Shown: one piece after another, positions 24,368 through 34,070 of the stretch
How the letters are laid out: each line of letters starts with the position of its first letter
Position numbering within the stretch: the first letter of the stretch is position 1
From: Candidatus Olsenella pullistercoris
GTDB taxonomy: Bacteria; Actinomycetota; Coriobacteriia; Coriobacteriales; Atopobiaceae
DNA: 64,000 bases
NCBI GenBank assembly: GCA_019116525.1
Contig: DXBM01000050.1
Coordinates: 1 to 64,000 of the forward strand
Direction of reading: 5' to 3'
Program-made: the position numbers and the translations under genes
The notes under the pieces: generated by a model
What the model saw: the letters and a program-made list of their open reading frames with translations, nothing else
Told to the model about the DNA's origin: nothing
Databases searched by the model: none

Positions 24368-25732
24368 CTAGTTCTTCAGGCTGTTGAGCGGCGCGGGGAA
24401 GCGGCCGCCGCGGTGCGCGAGCACGGTCCCGGCATAGCGGTTGACCGGCATGACCGGCGCAGAGCCGAAGAGGCCGCCAAACTCCAGCATGTCGCCCTCC
24501 TTGCGGCCGATGGCGGGAATGAGGCGCACCGCCGTGGTCTTGGTGTTGATGACGCCGATGGCCATCTCGTCGGCGATGATGCCGGCGATGGTCTCCACGG
24601 AGGTGTCTCCGGGCACGGCGATCATGTCAAGGCCCACGGAGCACACGCAGGTCATGGCCTCGAGCTTCTCCAGGCTGAGGGCGCCGTCCACGGCCGCACG
24701 AATCATGCCCGCGTCCTCAGAGACGGGGATGAAGGCGCCGGACAGGCCGCCCACGGAGGAGGACGCCATGACGCCGCCCTTCTTGACGGCGTCGTTGAGC
24801 AGCGCGAGCGCGCAGGTGGTGCCGGGGCCGCCGCACTCGCCCACGCCGATTGTCTCCAGAATCTGGGCAACGGAGTCGCCGGCGGCCGGCGTCGGCGCCA
24901 GGGACAGGTCCACGATGCCCTTCTCCACGCCCAGACGGCGGCTTGCCTCGCGGCTCATGAGCTCACCTGCGCGCGTGATCTTGAAGGCGGTCTGCTTGAT
25001 CTTCTCTGCCACGTCCATGAGGCTCGCGGTCTCGGGAAGCTCCGCCAGTGCCGCGGCCATGACACCGGGGCCGGAAACGCCCACGTTGATGACGGCGTCC
25101 GCCTCGCCGGTGCCGTGCACCGCACCTGCCATGAACGGAGAGTCCTCTACCATGTTGGCGAACACGACGAACTTGGCGGCGCCGTAGCAGTCGATGTCGA
25201 CGGTGCGGCGCGCGCACTCGAGGATGGTCTCTGCCGAGAGCAGCACCGCGTCCATGTTGATGCCTGCGCGTGTGGAGGCAACGTTGAGCGAGGAGCAGAC
25301 GCGCTCGGTGGAGGCGAGCGCCTCCGGGATGCTCGCGATGAGGCGGCGGTCGGCGTTGCCCATGCCCTTCTGCACGAGCGCGGAGAAGCCGCCCATGAAG
25401 TCGATGCCGAGGGTCTCGGCCGCGCGGTCCATGGCGTGGGCGATGGGGGAGAGGTCCTCGTTGCGGCACGCCGCGGCGATCTGGGCGACGGGCGTGACGG
25501 AGACGCGCTTGTTCGCAATGGGGATGCCGTACTCGGCCTCGAGGTCGTCGGCGGTCTCGACGAGGTGCTCTGCGGTGCGCGTGATGCGGTCGTAGACCTT
25601 GTCGCACATGCGGTTCATGTCCTCGTCGGCGCAGCCCGAGAGCGAGATGCCCATCGTGATGGTGCGAAGGTCGAGGTTCTGCTCGGAGACCATCGAGAGG
25701 GTCTCGGCGACTTCCTGGGGGGTGATGTCCAC
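24368..25732 (-). CDS. UPF0210 (DUF711) family protein
   Basis: The protein has 454 residues when started at GTG ([15 protein letters not shown]), matching the usual family length and N-terminus. [20 protein letters not shown] and [11 protein letters not shown] are typical of UPF0210, which is structurally related to glycyl-radical-like barrel proteins but lacks a proven reaction. The ORF-track ATG at 25768 overlaps a TATAAT -10 box on the same strand, so it cannot be the start. GAAAGG precedes the GTG. The ACT-domain partner often found beside such genes is absent here. Confidence 0.9.
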   Translation of the reverse strand: MDITPQEVAETLSMVSEQNLDLRTITMGISLSGCADEDMNRMCDKVYDRITRTAEHLVETADDLEAEYGIPIANKRVSVTPVAQIAAACRNEDLSPIAHAMDRAAETLGIDFMGGFSALVQKGMGNADRRLIASIPEALASTERVCSSLNVASTRAGINMDAVLLSAETILECARRTVDIDCYGAAKFVVFANMVEDSPFMAGAVHGTGEADAVINVGVSGPGVMAAALAELPETASLMDVAEKIKQTAFKITRAGELMSREASRRLGVEKGIVDLSLAPTPAAGDSVAQILETIGVGECGGPGTTCALALLNDAVKKGGVMASSSVGGLSGAFIPVSEDAGMIRAAVDGALSLEKLEAMTCVCSVGLDMIAVPGDTSVETIAGIIADEMAIGVINTKTTAVRLIPAIGRKEGDMLEFGGLFGSAPVMPVNRYAGTVLAHRGGRFPAPLNSLKN

Positions 25733-25766
25733 GGCGGGCCTTTCTCGCTTGGGTGCCTGTCGCCCC

Positions 25767-25772
25767 ATTATA
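25767..25772 (-). promoter_or_regulatory. -10 box for the UPF0210 gene
   Basis: TATAAT on the minus strand is a perfect -10 box, 34 bp upstream of the GTG start. The expected -35 position is poor (CCGAGC). It overlaps the ATG that the ORF track uses as the start, which decides between the two starts. Confidence 0.6.
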
Positions 25773-25865
25773 GGGAATGGCCCGGGGCGGCTCGGGCTTC
25801 GCCCTCAGGACGGCCTCGCGCGTGGGGTATGCTGGTGGCGATAAACCCAACGAGAGGGAGGGCCC

Positions 25866-26660
25866 ATGCCCGACACCGCGCCCGCCGTCGTCTTCTTTGA
25901 CGTGGACGGCACGCTCACCTGCCCCGAGAGAAACGTTGGCTTTGCCGTGCGCCCAACGGAGCGCGTGCGCGAGGCCGTGCGCGCGCTCGCCGCGCGCGGG
26001 CACGTGGCGGCAATCAGCACCGGCCGCAGCGTGATGGGTCTCGACGGCCTGCGCGACCTGCCGTTCTCCGGCTTTGTGACGCTTGCTGGGGCGTACGTCG
26101 AGCTGAACGGCGAGGTCGTGCACGAGCGCCTTATCGAGGGGGACGTGATCGAGCGCACCATCGATGAGATGCGGAGCGTTGGCATGGAGGCCCTGCTCGA
26201 GGGGACGCGCGGGTGCGCGATCGTGGGCTCTCGAGAGGACCGGGCGCTCAGGGCCTTCTCCGAGCTGCCCGGCATAGACGAGTACGTGGCTGCGGGGCTT
26301 CCGCTCGAGTTCGGCAAGATCGACTTCACCGAGGAGAGCCTGGGGGCGCTGCGCAAGAGCGAGTTTCTCCTCAGCACCTATGACGTCGTGAAGGTGGAGG
26401 GCAAGAACTACGAGCTCTCCCTTCCCGGCTCGAGCAAGGCGCTCGGCGCCCGAGCGCTGCTCGACGCGCTGCCCTTCGCGCCGTCGCGCACCTATGCCCT
26501 GGGCGACTCGGGAAACGATCTTCCGATCATGCGCGAGGCGGACGTGGCAATCGCGATGGGCAATGCCCACGACGAGGTCAAGGCGATTGCCGACTACGTG
26601 ACCGACACCGTGCAGGAGGACGGGGTCGCCACCGCGCTCGAGCACTTCGGCCTCATCTAG
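25866..26660 (+). CDS. Cof-type HAD-IIB hydrolase
   Basis: This 264-residue phosphatase of the haloacid dehalogenase superfamily has motif I FFDVDGTLTCPE, a motif II Ser/Thr in AISTGRS, a lysine region KGKNYELSLPGSSK-like, and motif IV ALGDSGNDLPIMREA. The IIB cap lies in between. These enzymes dephosphorylate sugar phosphates or nucleotides; the substrate is not readable. AGGGAGGG precedes the ATG. Confidence 0.9.
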   Translation: MPDTAPAVVFFDVDGTLTCPERNVGFAVRPTERVREAVRALAARGHVAAISTGRSVMGLDGLRDLPFSGFVTLAGAYVELNGEVVHERLIEGDVIERTIDEMRSVGMEALLEGTRGCAIVGSREDRALRAFSELPGIDEYVAAGLPLEFGKIDFTEESLGALRKSEFLLSTYDVVKVEGKNYELSLPGSSKALGARALLDALPFAPSRTYALGDSGNDLPIMREADVAIAMGNAHDEVKAIADYVTDTVQEDGVATALEHFGLI

Positions 26661-26699
26661 CTGCGGCGCGTTTGTTTTTCGCGAGAAGGGCGCTGTCGC

Positions 26700-28847
26700 C
26701 TATCGCCCCGCGAGCAGCGGAGTGAGCGGCCCCTGGGCGAGCACTGTCACCTTGTGCATCGCGCGCGAGATGGCGGTGTAGAGGCGGCGGCGCGCGAGCG
26801 GCGTGTCGGGGTACACCTCTGCCTGCGCGTCGGGAATGATGACGTGGTCGAACTCGAGGCCCTTGGCGACGCGCAGCGGTATCAGCACCACTCCCGTGGC
26901 GGGGAGGTCGTCGTCCTTGCCGAGCAGGGTGACGTCGTCGCCGAGCTGCCGTGAGAGCCAGCTCACGCGTGCGTCGCTCTCGGCGACGACGGCCGTGAGG
27001 CCCGCCTCCGACCCGGTCTCGCCCACCGCCTCGCGCAGCGCAGCGAGGTAGTCGTCCTTCTCGGGAAGCGAGCGCACCACGGGCTCGACGCCCCCCTCCT
27101 GCACCGAGCTCATGCGCCTGCGCTCGTCGGCCTCGAGCAGGCCGCAGAAGAGCGCGGTGATCTCGGGGGACGAGCGGTAGCTCGTGAGCAGGCGACACTC
27201 GTCCACGCTGCCATGGGTCTCGCGGAAGACCTCGGAGATCTGCTCGAAGCTTGCCGTGCCCTCGAAGATCGCCTGGTGCTCGTCGCCGAGCAGCAGGAAG
27301 TGAGCGCGCGAGAAGTGCCGGGCGAGCACCATGAGCTGTGCGACGGTATAGTCCTGGACCTCGTCGACCATGACGAAGCGGGCGTCGCGCTCGCCGATTC
27401 CGGTGAACAGGAGCCGCAGGTACAGCCACTCGGTCGCGGTGAGCGCGCTCGTGCCCAGGAGGCGCATGCCTATGCGGTCGAGCCTCAGCCAGTCGAGGTG
27501 CTCGATCTTGTCGTGGGCACCCTCGTGGCGGGCCTCCACGTAGCGACGCGCGTAGGCGAGCACCTGCTCGTCGTCCTCGACGTCCATCGTCTCGCCAAAG
27601 ATCTCGACCTGTTGCTCGAGGTCAAGCCCGAGAACCTCCTCCTGGAGCTCCTCGTTGCGCGCCATCTGGCCGAACTTGCGCTCAAGCCGGCTGTGGAGCT
27701 CCTCCTTCACGAGCGCGGTGAAGCGCGGGCCCACCCCGAACTCCATGAACTTCTCGACCACGCTCGCGACCTGGCTCGCCTTGAGGAGCGTCACGTCTCC
27801 CAGGCGAATGTCGCGCACGTCGTCGGGCTCCAGCACGAGGTCGCGCACAGCCTCCTCGAGGGAGCGCAGCGTCTCCGGCGACGTGTGCTCTCCCAGGTCG
27901 CGCTCGCCGGCGCCCTGCTCCTGGACGAACGCGCGCCACGTGAGCGTGCGCGGGTTGGTCTCTCCCATGCTCGGCAGCACGGCGTCGATGTAGCGCGCGA
28001 AGATCGAGTTGGGCGTGAAGAGCCACACCTGGTCGGGGGAGAGGGTCTGGCGCTCTCGGTAGAGGAGGAACGCGATGCGCTGGAGCAGCACCGAGGTCTT
28101 GCCCGAGCCCGCGATGCCGTTCACGAGCAGCACGGGCACGTCCTCGTGGCGGACGACCTCGTTCTGCTCGCGCTGGATCGTGGCGGTGATGGCCTGCAGC
28201 TTCTCGGTGTGGTGGTGCTTGAGGACGGAGAGGAGGAGCGAGTCCTCAATGGCCACGGTGGTGTCGAAGTAGGTGTTGAGCCGATCGCGCACGATGTCAA
28301 ACTGGCGGCGCAGCGTGAGGTTCACGGTGCGCGTGCGCCCGTCGACCTGGTAGGAGGTGGGGCCCATCTCCTGGTTGTAGTAGGTTTCGGCGACGGGGCT
28401 GCGCCAGTCCACTACGAGCGGCCGGCTGCGCTCGTCGGTCATGCCGACCTGGCCAATGTAGACGTCGCGGGGCGGCCTGCCGGGGCGCATCTCGAGCGTG
28501 ACCTTTGCAAAGTAGGGCTGGAGGAGAAGGACGAGCGCGCGGCGGAGCTTGTCGGTGTTGAGGTCATGGTGCTGGTTGTAGGCGTCGATGATGGAGTTGA
28601 GCGCCTCGATGGAGGCGGCGGCCTCGGCGAGGTCGTCGTAGTTGGGGTCATCGAGGTCAAGCACGTCGACGTTGACCTCCTCGCTCATCTCGAGCAGGTC
28701 CTTGACCGACTCAGCGTGCGTTGCCTCGAGCTCCGCGGTGAGCTCGTCGCGGATCTCGACGAGCTTGGCGTAGAGCTCGGAGAGGTGGGCCTGCTCCTGC
28801 TGGAAGGTCGGGTCGTCGGTGCGGACGTTCTCGACGTGCTCGGGCAT
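26700..28847 (-). CDS. HelD-like UvrD-family helicase/ATPase
   Basis: The 715-residue protein starts at MPEHVENV (AGGAGG upstream). It has a long coiled N-terminal arm (about 1-110), then Walker A NGIAGSGKTSVLLQRIAFLL, motif II VMVDEVQDYT, LLGDEHQAIF and a C-terminal VIIPDAQAE...YTAISRAMHKVTVL. The coiled N-terminus, split 1A domain and overall size match HelD, which binds RNA polymerase and frees it from stalled or drug-blocked complexes. The regular palindrome array at 28982-29241 lies upstream. Confidence 0.88.
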   Translation of the reverse strand: MPEHVENVRTDDPTFQQEQAHLSELYAKLVEIRDELTAELEATHAESVKDLLEMSEEVNVDVLDLDDPNYDDLAEAAASIEALNSIIDAYNQHHDLNTDKLRRALVLLLQPYFAKVTLEMRPGRPPRDVYIGQVGMTDERSRPLVVDWRSPVAETYYNQEMGPTSYQVDGRTRTVNLTLRRQFDIVRDRLNTYFDTTVAIEDSLLLSVLKHHHTEKLQAITATIQREQNEVVRHEDVPVLLVNGIAGSGKTSVLLQRIAFLLYRERQTLSPDQVWLFTPNSIFARYIDAVLPSMGETNPRTLTWRAFVQEQGAGERDLGEHTSPETLRSLEEAVRDLVLEPDDVRDIRLGDVTLLKASQVASVVEKFMEFGVGPRFTALVKEELHSRLERKFGQMARNEELQEEVLGLDLEQQVEIFGETMDVEDDEQVLAYARRYVEARHEGAHDKIEHLDWLRLDRIGMRLLGTSALTATEWLYLRLLFTGIGERDARFVMVDEVQDYTVAQLMVLARHFSRAHFLLLGDEHQAIFEGTASFEQISEVFRETHGSVDECRLLTSYRSSPEITALFCGLLEADERRRMSSVQEGGVEPVVRSLPEKDDYLAALREAVGETGSEAGLTAVVAESDARVSWLSRQLGDDVTLLGKDDDLPATGVVLIPLRVAKGLEFDHVIIPDAQAEVYPDTPLARRRLYTAISRAMHKVTVLAQGPLTPLLAGR

Positions 28848-29329
28848 CGTGCCTCCTGTCGCGCGGAAATTCGAGTTATCAATGGTACGCCATAGCATGC
28901 GCCGGGGACAACGGGGCGGGCGCGCGTTTGGCGGCATGATTCGGCTGCAGGAGTCCTTCGCGTGCGCCGTCCTGCCCCCTTCGCACAAACGTCAGATTGA
29001 CGTTTGTGCGGGAGGATCCGGCGGCGTTCTTGCCTAGCCACCTTCGCACTTCCGTTGGATAGACGTTTGTGAGGGGCGTTGGGCCGCGCGTCCTTCTCGC
29101 TCGCCCCTCACAAGCGTCAAGTTGACGTTTGTGAGGGGATGTCCGGCTGTGGCAACTTCTCATCTCCGTCAATCTGACAGAAGTGAGAAGGCAGGTGGAG
29201 CTAAAAGTCGCGCAGAAACGTTAAGTTGGCGGAAGTGAGAGGCTGGCGGAAGCGCGGAAGCGAGGGCCCGCGGCGATAAACGGCGCGAACGGTGGCGAGC
29301 GGGAAGCTTCGACCCGGCCTGCAACGTCG
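28848..29329. other. 480-bp intergenic region upstream of the HelD gene
   Basis: No gene is visible. The part next to the HelD start is a probable promoter (TTGTCC and downstream TA-rich stretch on the minus strand, weak). The remainder holds five related dyads, described separately, and the tail end of the upstream helicase gene's 3' region. Confidence 0.6.
28982..29241. repeat. array of five degenerate palindromes (ACGTCA..TGACGT)
   Basis: Unit 1 (28982-29010) is perfect: CGCACAAACGTCA, GAT, TGACGTTTGTGCG. Unit 3 (29104-29138) has 17-bp arms with one mismatch, CCCCTCACAAGCGTCAA/TTGACGTTTGTGAGGGG. Units 2 (from 29045), 4 (29156-29190) and 5 (from 29207) are imperfect, with GACAGAAGTGAG or GGCGGAAGTGAG right halves. 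Start-to-start spacing is 63, 59, 52 and 51 bp. It lies between two minus-strand helicase genes. Confidence 0.85.
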
Positions 29330-31921
29330 CTAGTCGTCCACGAAGCCCGCGCGGTAGGACGAGAAGACCACGGCGCCCTCGTCCTGCGTGGCGTCGAGGT
29401 CCACGTCGCCCCAGATGCCAAAGTCCCGGTCGTCGTCGGAGTCGCGGAAGACCTGATGGACGTGCCAGACGTGCGCGGACTTCTCGTCGGTCTCGTCAAT
29501 CGAGAAGTACGCGGCGCTCCGGGCGTCCGCGTCGAGGAGAATCTCCTCGTGCTCCTCGTGGAAGCGCTCGAGCGCCCGCCTCCACGCCGCCTCGCGCCAG
29601 CCCCACTCGGCGTCGAGCCTCCCCAGCTCGTCCGCCGCCCCGTGCGCGGCGAGCCGCACGCGCGCGAAGAGGGCGTTGCGTACGAGCAGCGTGAGCGCCC
29701 TGCGGTCGCGAACGACCTCGTCGGCGGCGGGCGGCGCGGCGTCGAGGCCCGCCCCCTCGCCCTCTCCGGCGGCCGCCCACTCGTCCACGAGCGAGGAGTC
29801 CACCGTGCGCACAACGAGCCCGAGCCACGCGACGATGTCGGAGAGCCGCTCGTCTCGCTTGTCGGGCGGGACGGTGCGGTCGAGGGCGCGGTACGCCTCG
29901 GAGAGGTAGCGCAAAAGCAGCCCCTCCGAGCGTGCGATGTTGTAGCGGCCCACGTACTCCTTGAAGTCGCTCGCCGTCTCCACCATGTCGCGCAGGATGG
30001 ACTTTGGCGAGAGGGCAAAGTCGCGCGCCCACGGGACCCGCTCGCAGTACGTGGCGAAGGCGGCGTCGAGCAGCTCCTCGAGCGGCTTGGGGTAGGTGAC
30101 CTCAGCAAGGCGCTCCATGCGCTCGTCGTACTCCACGCCCTCGGCCTTCATCTCGGCCATCGCCCGGTCGCGAGCGGCGCGCTGCTGCGCGCGCAGGATC
30201 TGCCACGGGTCCTCGAGCGTTGCCTCTGCCATGGAGATGACGTCGAGCGCGTAGGTCTCGGACTCGGGGTCCAAGAGCTCGAGCGCGGCGAGAAGGAACG
30301 GCGAGAGCGGCTGGTCGAGCGCAAAGTCGTCGGGCAGGTCAACGGTGGTGCGCCAGGACACCTCCCCGTCCGGGCCCTCCTCGCGCACGACCACGCCGGC
30401 GTCCATGAGGGTGGCGAAGATCTCGTCCGCGCGCGCCGAGAGGGCCGCCTTCTCCTCGGGCGGCTGGGCCGAGTCCTCCACGAGCCCGTGCACGCGCGCC
30501 CAGGCGTCGCCGCCCTGCTCGACCTCGGCGAGCACCATCGAGTGCGTGACCTTCATGCGCGGGCGCAGCGGCTCGGGCGTGGCGCCGATCAGGCGCTCGA
30601 AGGTCTGCTTGTTCCAGCCCACGAACCCCTCGGGCGGCTTCTTCGTCTTCGCCTTGCGCGCCTTCTTGGGGTCGCCGCCCGCCTTGCGCAGGGCCCGGGC
30701 GTTCTCGATGTCGTACTCGGTCGCCTCGGCGATGACGTGCCCCTCGGTGTCAAAGCCCGCGCGGCCGGCTCGGCCGGCAATCTGGTGGAACTCGCGGGCG
30801 TTCAGGTGGCGCATCCGCCGTCCGTCGAACTTGGAGAGCGCTGTGAGCACCACCGTGTGGATCGGCACGTTGATGCCCACGCCGAGCGTGTCCGTGCCGC
30901 AGATGACCGGGAGGAGCCCCTGCTGGGCGAGCTTCTCCACGAGCAGCCGGTAGCGCGGGAGCATGCCGGCGTGGTGCACGCCCACGCCACAGCCGAGCAG
31001 GCGCTGGAGCGTCTTGCCAAAGGTGGTGGTGAAGCGCGTGCCCTTGATCGCCTCCTTGATCGCCTCGCGCTGCTCCTTGGTGGAGACGCCATAGCTGGCC
31101 AGGCTCTGCGCGCTTGCGAGCGCCGCGTCCTGCGCGAAGTGCACGATGTAGAGGGGCGCCTCGCCTGCGCGCAGCGCGAGCTCGACGGTGCCCTCGAGCG
31201 CCGTGTCAACGAACTCATAGGAGAGCGGCACGGGGCGCGGGGCGTCGGCGACCGTGTCAACGGTGCGCCCCCCGGTGTGCTCGGAGAGGGAGGCGGCGAT
31301 GGCGCTCGTGTCCCCGAGCGTGGCGCTCATGAGCAAGAACTGGACGTTCGGCAGGGTGAGCAGGGGCACCTGCCAGGCCCAGCCCCGGTCGGGGTCGGCG
31401 TAGAAATGGAACTCGTCCATCGCGACGCAGCCCACGTCGCACGCCGCCCCCTCGCGCAGGGCCTGGTTGGCCAGGATCTCCGCGGTGCAGCAGATGATGG
31501 GGGCGCTCGCGTTGATGGAGGCGTCGCCGGTGATCATCCCCACGTTCTCGCGGCCGAAGAGCTCCACGAGGTCAAAGAACTTCTCGCTCACCAGGGCCTT
31601 GATGGGTGCGGTGTAGTAGGCGCGGCGGTCCGTGCAGACGCTCATGAAGCACATGCCCAGGGCCACCATGGACTTGCCCGAGCCCGTTGGCGTGCCCAGG
31701 ATCAGGTGGTTTCCCGCCGCGAGGCTGAGCAGGGCCTCCTCTTGGTGGGGCCAGAGCTCGATGCCGCGCGAGTCGGCCCAGCCGAGGAAGAGGTCGAGCG
31801 CCTCGTCCGCGCCGATGTTGGGGTAGGTCTCGTCGTCGGGCCAGGGGATGAGCCTCCCCAGCGAGCCGGGGCCGTTCTCTCCCTCGTCAACGGGGGTTGC
31901 CATCTGCGACGTCTCTGCCAC
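29330..31921 (-). CDS. DEAD/DEAH-box RNA helicase, DUF3516-type
   Basis: The 863-residue helicase has motif I LGTPTGSGKSMVAL, motif II AMDEFHFY (a DEFH variant of DExH), motif III LMSATLGD, and later motifs GVHHAGMLPRYR and HQIAGRAGRAG. The C-terminal half fits the DUF3516 region of Mtr4/Ski2-like actinobacterial helicases. I start at GTG (31921) because AAAGGAGG lies just upstream; the ORF-track ATG has none. Likely role: RNA processing or decay. Confidence 0.9.
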   Translation of the reverse strand: MAETSQMATPVDEGENGPGSLGRLIPWPDDETYPNIGADEALDLFLGWADSRGIELWPHQEEALLSLAAGNHLILGTPTGSGKSMVALGMCFMSVCTDRRAYYTAPIKALVSEKFFDLVELFGRENVGMITGDASINASAPIICCTAEILANQALREGAACDVGCVAMDEFHFYADPDRGWAWQVPLLTLPNVQFLLMSATLGDTSAIAASLSEHTGGRTVDTVADAPRPVPLSYEFVDTALEGTVELALRAGEAPLYIVHFAQDAALASAQSLASYGVSTKEQREAIKEAIKGTRFTTTFGKTLQRLLGCGVGVHHAGMLPRYRLLVEKLAQQGLLPVICGTDTLGVGINVPIHTVVLTALSKFDGRRMRHLNAREFHQIAGRAGRAGFDTEGHVIAEATEYDIENARALRKAGGDPKKARKAKTKKPPEGFVGWNKQTFERLIGATPEPLRPRMKVTHSMVLAEVEQGGDAWARVHGLVEDSAQPPEEKAALSARADEIFATLMDAGVVVREEGPDGEVSWRTTVDLPDDFALDQPLSPFLLAALELLDPESETYALDVISMAEATLEDPWQILRAQQRAARDRAMAEMKAEGVEYDERMERLAEVTYPKPLEELLDAAFATYCERVPWARDFALSPKSILRDMVETASDFKEYVGRYNIARSEGLLLRYLSEAYRALDRTVPPDKRDERLSDIVAWLGLVVRTVDSSLVDEWAAAGEGEGAGLDAAPPAADEVVRDRRALTLLVRNALFARVRLAAHGAADELGRLDAEWGWREAAWRRALERFHEEHEEILLDADARSAAYFSIDETDEKSAHVWHVHQVFRDSDDDRDFGIWGDVDLDATQDEGAVVFSSYRAGFVDD

Positions 31922-32000
31922 GCGTCCTCCTTTCGAGCACCCCATTCTATCGCGGCGTGACTATACTCAGCACAGAGACGCTCCGACGGAAAGGGGACGC

Positions 32001-32544
32001 ATGACCGACTTCCTTGAGCTCGCGCGCAGCCGCTACTCCTGCCGCTCCTTCTCGCAGCCGCTACTCCTGCCGCTCCTTCTCAGAGAGGCCCGTGGAGGCC
32101 GAGAAGCTCGACGCGCTCGTTGAGGCGGCCGTCGCCGCCCCGACCGCGGTCGACCGACAGCCGTGGCACCTGTGGGTCGTTGAGAGCTCCGATGCCGTGG
32201 CGCGCCTCTCCGCCCTCACGCGCTTCGGCTTTGGCGCGCGCGTGATCCTCGTGCTGGGCGCCCGCGCGGACGAGGCGTGGGTTCGCAAGTACGACGGCCG
32301 CAACTTCGCCGACGTGGACGCATCCATCGTGGGGACGCACATCATGCTCGCGGCGCACGACCTGGGCCTCGGCACCACGTGGGTGGGCCACTTCGACGCC
32401 CCGGCGGTGCAGGAGGCGTTTCCCGAGACCGCTGGCTACGACCTCGTGGCCCTCTTCCCCCTGGGGTACCCCGCCGAGGGCGACGAGCCCTCGCCGCGCC
32501 ACTTCGAGCGCAAGGGCGTCGAAGAGCTGGTCACGCGCGTCTAG
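32001..32544 (+). pseudogene. nitroreductase-family gene, frameshifted by a 28-bp tandem duplication
   Basis: The ATG at 32001 (AAAGGGG upstream) begins MTDFLELARSRYSCRSFS, a typical nitroreductase start (RYSCRSF). An exact second copy of 28 bp (32026-32053, then 32054-32081) shifts the frame, and this reading ends after about 40 codons. The true continuation, SERPVEAEKLDALVEAAVAA to the C-terminus, is open in the other frame to 32544. Removing one copy restores an intact protein of about 172 residues with PTAVDRQPWHLWVV. A TTG at 32014 could in principle start the second frame but has no ribosome binding site. Confidence 0.88.
32026..32081 (+). repeat. exact 28-bp tandem duplication
   Basis: GCAGCCGCTACTCCTGCCGC followed by TCCTTCTC occurs twice with no mismatch and no gap. 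The length is not a multiple of three. A fresh slipped-strand or unequal-crossover event is likely, and it is reversible. Confidence 0.97.
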
Positions 32545-32675
32545 CCCTTGCACCGATGGTTGAGCCATGACGAGAACGTCACGTAAGGACGGTCACATAC
32601 CTGCTACGCTGAGGAGTACGTCTCCCCTCGGCCGGGGCGAGGACGTACCACAAACGAACCCATGAACGGACCAAG

Positions 32676-34025
32676 ATGACTCACAGAGACAGCGAACCCC
32701 GTCGCACCACCGCACAGCCCCACATGAGGACGCGGCACGGAGGCCACTCCGTGCGCCGCGCTGCCGCCCCGGCAGCCAGGCCGCGTCCCGTTCGCCCGAG
32801 AAGGCCGAGGAGGCCGCTGTCGCGCGGCGCCGTGCGCTTCACGCTGATCGCGGTCGTGGCGATCGCGGCGTTCATCGGCGGCGGGGTGCTCCTGTGGATG
32901 AACCGGAGCGTGAGCGTGAGCCTCAACGGCGAGCAGACCCAGGTGCGCGTGAGCGAGAGCCTGTCCCAGATCGTCTCGGGGCACGGCATCACGGTCGCTC
33001 CCGGGGACCTTGTCTCTGTGAGCGGCAACGTCCTCACCGAGGGCGAGGGCAAGCCCTTCTCGGCGTCCGTTGACGGGCGCGAGCTCTCGGACGAGGAGCT
33101 GGAGAGCTTCCGCGCGGCGGGCAACGAGCAGATCGTTATCTCGGACGGCGCCGACGTCATGGAGCCGCACACGACCGAGTACCGCGAGATTCAGCCAAAG
33201 CTCGAGTCCTACGAGCGCTTCGGCGCGATTAGCTACGTCGCGCAGTGGGGGCGCGTTGGCAGGCAGGAGGTCCTGACCGGGGAGGTGTCGGGCGAGACTG
33301 CTGACGGCGAGATGGTCGAGCCGGTCCAAAACGCCGTGATCGGGAGCGTGAACCCGCAGCCGGAGGACGGCAGCAAGGTCATCGCGCTCACCTTCGATGA
33401 CGGCCCGAGCGGGTACACTCAGTCCTACCTGGACATCCTTGACAAGTACGGAATCCATGCCACCTTCTTCTGCCTGGGCAAGGCAGCCGAGGCCAACCCC
33501 GACCTCGTGAAGGCGATCGAGGACCAGGGGTCGCAGGTCGCCTCGCATACCTACTCGCACGCGAACCCGCTCACGACGCTCGACGCGAGCGCGCTCTCCT
33601 CCGAGGTGGGCGACGCGTTCTCGGCCATCTCGGCCTCGGGCGCCTCCCCGACGACGGTGCTGCGCCCGCCCTACGGCGAGCTCACGATGGACACGTGGCT
33701 CAAGGGCGGAGGGTCCTTCTCGGCGTCCATCCACTGGAACCTCGACAGCGAGGACTGGCGCCTGCCCGGTGTGGACGCGATCGTGAGCAACTGCACCGAG
33801 AACGCCTACTCCGGCGCGATCATCCTCATGCACGACGGCGGCGGGAACCGCGACCAGGACCTCGAGGCGCTCCCCAAGATCATCGAGACGCTCCAGGCCG
33901 AGGGGTACACGTTCGTGACGATCGACGAGCTCATGGAGCTCTCCGGCGTCATCCCGGAGGACGTGTGCTCCGGCAACGCCACGATTCCCGAGGGCTGCGT
34001 CTGGCCGACGGAGCTTGCCGAGTAG
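32676..34025 (+). CDS. membrane-anchored polysaccharide deacetylase
   Basis: The 449-residue protein has a basic cytoplasmic N-terminus, one membrane segment (FTLIAVVAIAAFIGGGVLLW, about 54-73), an extracellular region resembling DUF348/G5-type modules, and a NodB domain from about residue 230. The catalytic motifs are LTFDDGPSG, SHTYSH, RPPYGE, DSEDW and ILMHDGG, all with the expected metal-binding residues. The likely substrate is peptidoglycan GlcNAc or another wall polymer, giving lysozyme resistance. The upstream gap includes a GC-rich dyad at about 32620-32650. Confidence 0.92.
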   Translation: MTHRDSEPRRTTAQPHMRTRHGGHSVRRAAAPAARPRPVRPRRPRRPLSRGAVRFTLIAVVAIAAFIGGGVLLWMNRSVSVSLNGEQTQVRVSESLSQIVSGHGITVAPGDLVSVSGNVLTEGEGKPFSASVDGRELSDEELESFRAAGNEQIVISDGADVMEPHTTEYREIQPKLESYERFGAISYVAQWGRVGRQEVLTGEVSGETADGEMVEPVQNAVIGSVNPQPEDGSKVIALTFDDGPSGYTQSYLDILDKYGIHATFFCLGKAAEANPDLVKAIEDQGSQVASHTYSHANPLTTLDASALSSEVGDAFSAISASGASPTTVLRPPYGELTMDTWLKGGGSFSASIHWNLDSEDWRLPGVDAIVSNCTENAYSGAIILMHDGGGNRDQDLEALPKIIETLQAEGYTFVTIDELMELSGVIPEDVCSGNATIPEGCVWPTELAE

Positions 34026-34070
34026 GGGCGCGCCGGGCTTCTCGCCGTGCGCACTACCCAGTCGCGGCAC

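Noticed and set aside
24356-25900. 514-aa plus-strand ORF
   Set aside because: Antisense of the UPF0210 gene and its promoter; no motifs.
28982-29241. Possible CRISPR array
   Set aside because: Units differ from one another, are strongly palindromic with decayed copies, there are only five, and no cas gene is in the window.
29456-31960. 834-aa plus-strand ORF
   Set aside because: Antisense shadow of the DUF3516 helicase gene.
32014-32544. Intact nitroreductase using the TTG start at 32014
   Set aside because: The TTG has no ribosome binding site, and the first 14 codons read through the duplicated segment out of frame. The ATG at 32001 with a good ribosome binding site is the original start.
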